From: Candidatus Hodarchaeaceae archaeon
Lineage (GTDB): Archaea > Hadarchaeota > Hadarchaeia > Hadarchaeales > Hadarchaeaceae
DNA length: 5,368 nucleotides
Direction of reading: 5' to 3'
Assembly: GCA_030018135.1 (NCBI GenBank)
Contig: JASEGJ010000034.1
Location: 1-5,368 of the forward strand
Part shown: in pieces, positions 5,324 through 5,368 of the stretch
How the letters are laid out: the number at the start of each line of letters is the position of its first letter
How positions within the stretch are numbered: the stretch's first letter is position 1
Position numbers and translations under genes: made by a program
Notes under the pieces: generated by a model
What the model was told of the DNA's origin: nothing
The model's input: only the letters and a program-made list of their open reading frames with translations
The model's database searches: none

Positions 5324-5368
5324 TCACCTAATTTTCGCCGTAAAATAGTTCTTGAGATACTTCCTCAC
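5324..5368 (-). CDS. Possible C-terminal end of an upstream gene (partial)
   Basis: From the window edge one - strand frame is open for 14 codons and ends in TGA at 5326-5324; it reads VRKYLKNYFTAKIR. The codons (AGG, AAG, CTC, AAC, ACG, GCG) look like those of the neighbouring genes. A second frame is also open and ends earlier in TAG (EEVSQELFYGEN), so the case is weak. The stretch could equally be plain AT-rich intergenic DNA. If real, the gene would end 36 bases before dph6. Confidence 0.2.
   Translation of the reverse strand: MRKYLKNYFTAKIR

Noticed and set aside
5320-5329. AGGTGATATG on the - strand as ribosome binding site plus start
   Set aside because: There is no spacer between the motif and the ATG, and the frame closes at the third codon (ATG ACT TAA).

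Overview
The window is archaeal. Three gene types show this: a class I archaeal CCA-adding enzyme, a Dph6-type ammonia ligase (diphthamide exists only in archaea and eukaryotes), and a surface phosphatase with a C-terminal membrane anchor. Promoters are of the TATA type, with some genes apparently leaderless and others with GAGGT-type ribosome binding sites. The DNA is GC-rich in genes and AT-rich in the gaps. I cannot assign a phylum from the sequence alone. I saw no tRNA, rRNA, CRISPR array, insertion sequence or phage gene.

Left part (1-1394, + strand): a secreted purple-acid-phosphatase-like metallophosphoesterase with a fibronectin-III-like N-terminal domain, a calcineurin-like catalytic domain and a C-terminal transmembrane anchor. 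An in-frame TGA at 498-500 splits it. The sequence around the stop looks like two close, mutually compensating small deletions (about 480 and 506), so the gene is either a very young pseudogene or an assembly error.

Middle (1395-3491): a 157-base gap with a likely T-tract terminator, a perfect inverted repeat, two TATA candidates and a ribosome binding site that fixes the start of thpR (RNA 2',3'-cyclic phosphodiesterase, + strand). thpR converges on cca (- strand), and their stop codons lie in one CTAG tetramer (2106-2109). Both enzymes act on RNA ends: ThpR opens cyclic phosphates and Cca finishes tRNA 3' ends.

Right part (3492-5368, - strand): dph6 is followed by a class II-like histone-deacetylase-family zinc amidohydrolase. 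They share an ATGA stop/start overlap, so they form one translationally coupled unit. cca lies 72 bases further downstream on the same strand with no clear terminator between, so dph6-HDAC-cca may be one transcript. The last 45 bases may hold the tail of another - strand gene, with low confidence.

Most of the window is ordinary archaeal housekeeping. I see no clear undescribed system. The points worth a second look are the broken phosphatase, the coupled dph6-deacetylase pair, the shared-stop convergence and the possible masking of the thpR ribosome binding site.
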